Shown here: positions 61,040-64,000 of the stretch, piece after piece | Layout of the letters: each line of letters opens with the position of its first letter | Numbering within the stretch: position 1 is the first letter of the stretch | Assembly: GCA_026985615.1 (NCBI GenBank) | Contig: JALSQD010000051.1 | Coordinates: 29,865 to 93,864 of the forward strand | Origin: Thermaceae bacterium | GTDB lineage: Bacteria; Deinococcota; Deinococci; Deinococcales; Marinithermaceae | Direction: 5' to 3' | DNA length: 64,000 nucleotides | Translations under genes and position numbers: made by a program | Notes under the pieces: model-generated | Told to the model about the DNA's origin: nothing | Database searches by the model: none | Seen by the model: only the letters and a program-made list of their open reading frames with translations

Positions 61040-62795
61040 ACGCGTCCGCCCCCTCCTCTTCATCATCTATTTCTTCATGCTGCTCCTGGCGGGTCGGCTC
61101 TTTCAGCTCCAGATCGTCCAGCACGGCAAGTACGCCACCCTGGCCCAGGGCAACCACCAGCGCACCGAGACGATTCCCGCCCCGCGCGGGCGCATCTTCG
61201 ACCGCAACGGCACCCCCATCGCCGCCAACCGCATCGCGGTGGACCTCTACTACGGCGGCGGGTCGATCCTCTTCGAGTCGCGCATCCTGGCGATCCTGGG
61301 GCTCGAGCGCCTGCCCGAGGTCCCCGAGGACGAGGAGGAGGTCATGCTCGCCGCCAACCTCCCCGACGAATGGGTGCCCACCCTGGCCGAGCTGACCGCG
61401 GGCCAGCCCAATCTGCGCCTGGAAGAGCGCATCGAGCGCTACTATCCCAACCCCATCGCCGGCCCGGTGATCGGCTACGTGCAGGGGCCGACGCGCCGGG
61501 AGCTTGAGGAGGGCTACGAGCGCGGTGACCTGGTGGGACGCGCCGGGCTCGAGGCCGCGCTCGAAGACGCCCTGCGCGGCCGCCGTGGGCTGAAGCTGGT
61601 GGAGGTGAACGTACGCGGCGAGGTCGTGCGCGAGCAGGTGCTCACCCCGCCCGTACCGGGACAGGACGTCTACCTGACCCTCGACCTCAACCTGCAGCAC
61701 ACCGCCGAGCGGGCCCTGGCCGAGGGGCTCGCCGACCTCAACGCCGGGCGCGACAAGCTGAACGAGCCCCACGAGAAGGTGGCGCGCGGCGCCCTGGTGG
61801 CGGTGGACCCCACCAGCGGCGAGGTGCTGGCCATGGCCACCGCCCCGGCTTACGACCCCAACCTCTTCACCCGTCGCCCCGCGCCCGCGAGCGAGATCCG
61901 CGCCCTGCAAACCGACCCCGCCCTGCCGCTGCTCAACCGCGCGGTGCAGGCCTACACCCCGGGCTCGACCTTCAAGGCGGTCACCTCGAGCGCCTTGCTC
62001 GAACGCCACCTGGTCACGCCCAACACCACCTACCGCTGCGTGCCCGCAATCACCTTTGGCGGTCAGGTGCGGCGCAACTGGTCGCCCCGCGACATGGGCC
62101 CGATGACGGTGGAGGAAGCGCTGGCCTACAGCTGCAACACCTGGTACTACCAGGCCGTCATCGAGGCGGGGCCGACGAGCGCCATCGACGTGATCGCCAA
62201 GCGCGCCCGCGAGCTGGGGCTGGGCAAGGAGACGGGGCTCGAGCTCGCCGAGAAGCGCGGCCTCGTCCCCGACAAGGCTTGGAAGAAAGAGCGCTACGGC
62301 GAGCCTTGGTACCCCGGCGAGACCCTCTCGGTAGCCATCGGCCAGGGCGCGGTCCTCACCACCCCGGCCCAGATCGTTCGCATGCTCAGCACCGTGGCCA
62401 CCTCGGGGCACCAGCCCGAGCTACACCTGGTGCGCAAGGTCGGCGACCGCCTGACCGAGCATCCCACCCACACCGTGGGCGGACGTTATTGGAAGGTGCT
62501 CCAGCAGGGGCTGCGCAAGACCGTGACCGAGGGCACGGCCTCGTTCCGCATGAAGAACTTTCCCGTGCCCACCGCCGGCAAGACCGGCACCGCCGAGACT
62601 CCCGGCAAGAAGGCGGGCTACGAGCACGCCTGGTACATGGGCTACGGACCCTACCCGCTCGAAAGCGGCGAGGTGCCCCCGCTGGCGGTGGTGGCCTTCT
62701 TCGAGAACGCCGGCGAGGGCAGCCGGGTGGCCCTGCCCGCGGTCAAGAAGGTAATGGCCGCCTACTGGGACGTTCCGCCCGTGGGCCAGCCGTGA
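61032..62795 (+). CDS. mrdA: Penicillin-binding protein 2 (elongation-specific transpeptidase)
   Basis: 587 residues. One N-terminal helix, a pedestal domain starting APRGRIFDRNGTPIAANR, and a transpeptidase domain with S-x-x-K in TPGSTFKAVTSSA, S-x-N in YSCNTWYYQAV and K-T-G in PTAGKTGTAETPG. Cross-links murein during side-wall growth with RodA and MreCD. rodA is not in view. Confidence 0.95.
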   Translation: MPERVRPLLFIIYFFMLLLAGRLFQLQIVQHGKYATLAQGNHQRTETIPAPRGRIFDRNGTPIAANRIAVDLYYGGGSILFESRILAILGLERLPEVPEDEEEVMLAANLPDEWVPTLAELTAGQPNLRLEERIERYYPNPIAGPVIGYVQGPTRRELEEGYERGDLVGRAGLEAALEDALRGRRGLKLVEVNVRGEVVREQVLTPPVPGQDVYLTLDLNLQHTAERALAEGLADLNAGRDKLNEPHEKVARGALVAVDPTSGEVLAMATAPAYDPNLFTRRPAPASEIRALQTDPALPLLNRAVQAYTPGSTFKAVTSSALLERHLVTPNTTYRCVPAITFGGQVRRNWSPRDMGPMTVEEALAYSCNTWYYQAVIEAGPTSAIDVIAKRARELGLGKETGLELAEKRGLVPDKAWKKERYGEPWYPGETLSVAIGQGAVLTTPAQIVRMLSTVATSGHQPELHLVRKVGDRLTEHPTHTVGGRYWKVLQQGLRKTVTEGTASFRMKNFPVPTAGKTGTAETPGKKAGYEHAWYMGYGPYPLESGEVPPLAVVAFFENAGEGSRVALPAVKKVMAAYWDVPPVGQP

Positions 62796-62808
62796 CATAC
62801 TGAACACG

Positions 62809-63363
62809 ATGCGTTTGCGAGCAACCCTAGGAGCCCTGGCCCTGCGCCTCGACGGCGGCGAAGGACCCGACGAGGTGCGCGCCGCTCTGGCCGAGGCGCC
62901 GGCGATGCCAATCGAGGTGGAGGTGGCGGGCGCGGCGGACGGCGCGGTCGTGGGCGCGCTGCTGGAGGCCGCGGCCGAGCGCGGGCTCGAGGTGCGTTTC
63001 CGCCCACCGCGCGGCGAGCGCCGGGTCTTTCACACCGAGGTGGTGGACCACACCCTGCGCAGCGGCCAGCGGGTCGAGTCGGCGGGCACGGTGGTGGTGC
63101 TCGGCGACGTCAACCCCGGCGCTGAGGTGGTGGCGGGGGGCGACGTGATCGTGGTGGGCAAGCTGCGCGGCCTGGCGCATGCCGGCGCCGAGGGCAACGC
63201 GGGCGCCGCCATCTGGGCGCTCGAGCTCGCCGCCAAGCAGCTGCGCATCGCCGGCCACGTGGCCGTGGCCCCCGAAGACGCCCCCTCGCCCGCGGGCCCC
63301 GAGCGCGCCCGCGTCGAGGAGGGGCAGATCGTCATCGAACCCTGGGGCAGGGGCCGCGGCTGA
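62809..63363 (+). CDS. minC: Septum site-determining protein MinC
   Basis: 184 residues, short N-terminal domain. The C-terminal beta-helix is clear: HTLRSGQRVESAGTVVVLGD, VNPGAEVVAGGDVIVVGKLR and GLAHAGAEGNAGAAIWALEL. Inhibits FtsZ assembly away from midcell. ATG follows CATACT (62796-62801) by 7 nt. minD is not in the window but could follow elsewhere, as the next genes are on the other strand. Confidence 0.92.
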   Translation: MRLRATLGALALRLDGGEGPDEVRAALAEAPAMPIEVEVAGAADGAVVGALLEAAAERGLEVRFRPPRGERRVFHTEVVDHTLRSGQRVESAGTVVVLGDVNPGAEVVAGGDVIVVGKLRGLAHAGAEGNAGAAIWALELAAKQLRIAGHVAVAPEDAPSPAGPERARVEEGQIVIEPWGRGRG

Positions 63364-63367
63364 CCCA

Positions 63368-63393
63368 AAGAAAAACGCCCCCGTTACGGGGGC
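63368..63393 (-). terminator. Rho-independent terminator after the bTHX gene
   Basis: On the minus strand GCCCCCG and CGGGGGC form a 7-bp stem with loop TAA, followed by GTTTTTCTTT. It lies 20 nt past the bTHX stop. Confidence 0.9.
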
Positions 63394-63413
63394 CAAGCGC
63401 AACCTGCCCGCGG

Positions 63414-63497
63414 CTACTTCTTGCGGCGCGGGCGGTACTTGCCGTACGTACCCTTGGCGATCTTGCCTTTGCGGGTCTTGCGGTCTCCACGGCCCAT
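63414..63497 (-). CDS. 30S ribosomal protein bTHX
   Basis: 27 codons: the protein begins [20 protein letters not shown] and ends in YRPRRKK, so it is highly basic. It matches the Thx peptide first found in Thermus 30S subunits, where it fills a cavity in the head and stabilises it. The ATG has GGAGG 5-9 nt upstream. It lies 9 nt after the S20 stop and shares its transcript and terminator. Confidence 0.93.
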   Translation of the reverse strand: MGRGDRKTRKGKIAKGTYGKYRPRRKK

Positions 63498-63506
63498 GGT
63501 CGCCTC

Positions 63507-63797
63507 CTACGCCTGCAGGCTGCCCAGGATCTTGTGCAGCCGCTTCATCAGGCGCGACTTCTTGCGCGCCGCAGTGTTTTTGTGCAAGGTCGAGCCCTTG
63601 GACGCTTTGTCGATCAGGCTCTCGGCCACACGCAGGTAGCGCAGGGCGCGTTCCTTGCTCCCGGCCTCGGCGGCCTGGATCGCCTTCTTGCTGAACGTCT
63701 TGATCATCGACTTCTTCGCCTTGTTCCGCGCGCGCCGCTTGAGCGACTGGCGGTGGCGCTTCATCGCCGACGGGGTACGTGCGCTGCTGTTCGCCAT
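63507..63797 (-). CDS. rpsT: 30S ribosomal protein S20
   Basis: 96 residues. [20 protein letters not shown] and [20 protein letters not shown] are typical of bS20, a three-helix rRNA-binding protein of the 30S body. GAGGAGG lies 5-10 nt before ATG 63797. The leader carries a hairpin (GCCCCG 63813-63818 with CGGGGC 63823-63828) and a promoter (TTGGCA, 18 nt, TAAACT) that directly abuts the insertion sequence end. Confidence 0.95.
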   Translation of the reverse strand: MANSSARTPSAMKRHRQSLKRRARNKAKKSMIKTFSKKAIQAAEAGSKERALRYLRVAESLIDKASKGSTLHKNTAARKKSRLMKRLHKILGSLQA

Positions 63798-63840
63798 ATT
63801 CCTCCTCTACACGCCCCGAACGCGGGGCAAGCCAACCGCA

Positions 63841-63870
63841 AGTTTACCACAGGCCGCGGCCCCTTGCCAA
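63841..63870 (-). promoter_or_regulatory. Promoter of rpsT-bTHX
   Basis: Minus-strand TTGGCA (63865-63870) and TAAACT (63841-63846) with an 18-nt spacer, 43 nt upstream of ATG 63797. The IS end is only a few bases upstream of the -35, so the promoter seems just spared. Confidence 0.65.
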
Positions 63871-64000
63871 CGCAGTGTAATCGGTCAACACATCTGAGAC
63901 TCTTTGGGGGACCGACTCCTCTTGCATCATAGCCAGGAACTCCAGGGGCGACAGGCCGTTCAGGGCTCGGTGCGGCCTCCTTCGGTTGTAGTAGTCCAGG
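63844..64000 (-). mobile_element. Insertion sequence end with transposase C-terminus (IS3/IS481 type), cut by right edge
   Basis: The minus frame reads LDYYNRRRPHRALNGLSPLE then FLAMMQEES, the well-known C-terminus of DDE integrase-core (rve_3) transposases of IS3/IS481-type elements. The frame runs on through VSDVLTDYT to a TAA at 63844-63846, past the likely element end near 63876, where TGTAATCGGTCAACAC starts a terminal-repeat-like TGT. Only about 125-157 bases are visible, so family, integrity and target duplication cannot be judged. Confidence 0.75.

Noticed and set aside
1..64000. CRISPR array, tRNA or rRNA genes
   Set aside because: I saw no regularly spaced repeats and no cloverleaf or rRNA-like sequence; a covariance-model scan would be needed to be certain for tRNAs.

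Overview
The window reads as chromosomal DNA of a thermophilic, GC-rich bacterium of the Thermaceae (Deinococcota), probably a marine genus such as Oceanithermus or Marinithermus. The evidence is a 27-residue bTHX ribosomal protein gene, a TtuB/TtuA pair (thermophile tRNA 2-thiolation), RuvB, NuoD and NuoG that resemble Thermus proteins as I remember them, frequent GTG starts, GTGA gene overlaps, and many start codons placed 5-8 nt after a -10 box (leaderless transcripts). Genus level is inference only.

Layout. 1-2.8 kb: MFS exporter, cyclase-family hydrolase and a fumarylacetoacetase-family protein (cut by the left edge), with a TetR-type palindrome over the promoter. 2.9-6.3 kb: TRAP-TAXI transporter (binding protein, DUF1850, fused permease). 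6.5-7.65 kb: glutaryl-CoA-dehydrogenase-like acyl-CoA dehydrogenase. 7.7-21.7 kb: complete 14-gene nuoA-N operon on the minus strand. 21.9-28.8 kb: small unknown genes, TlyA, a secreted PQQ sugar dehydrogenase, an RluA-type pseudouridine synthase, an NlpC/P60 enzyme, PanE and PanB. 28.8-34.1 kb: accessory patch with a STAND/TPR/winged-helix regulator, a divergent lipoprotein, a diguanylate cyclase and an HD phosphohydrolase. 34.2-38.6 kb: restriction-modification locus with a PIN-like gene, a methyltransferase and a nuclease that are one reading frame broken by a single TAG. 38.6-46.1 kb: RuvB, a DUF4388 regulator, adenine deaminase, TtuB/TtuA, and an LptD-like and LptA-like pair. 46.2-56.2 kb: second complex I operon with 11 genes (nuoABCDHIJKLMN) and no nuoEFG. 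56.3-63.4 kb: murein amidase, DeoC, a phospholipase-D-like protein, Maf, MreC, MreD, PBP2 and MinC. 63.4-64 kb: bTHX, S20 and the end of an insertion sequence cut by the right edge.

How it fits together. The 14-subunit enzyme should oxidise NADH. The 11-subunit one lacks the NADH/FMN module but keeps the N2 cluster, NuoI iron-sulfur clusters, quinone-site residues and all three antiporter-like pumps, so it probably takes electrons from ferredoxin or another donor. In the 14-subunit enzyme NuoG has lost every ligand of cluster N7, which Thermus has. The mre-PBP2-min cluster serves cell shape and division; the LptA/LptD-like pair points to outer-membrane biogenesis. No tRNA, rRNA or CRISPR array was seen.
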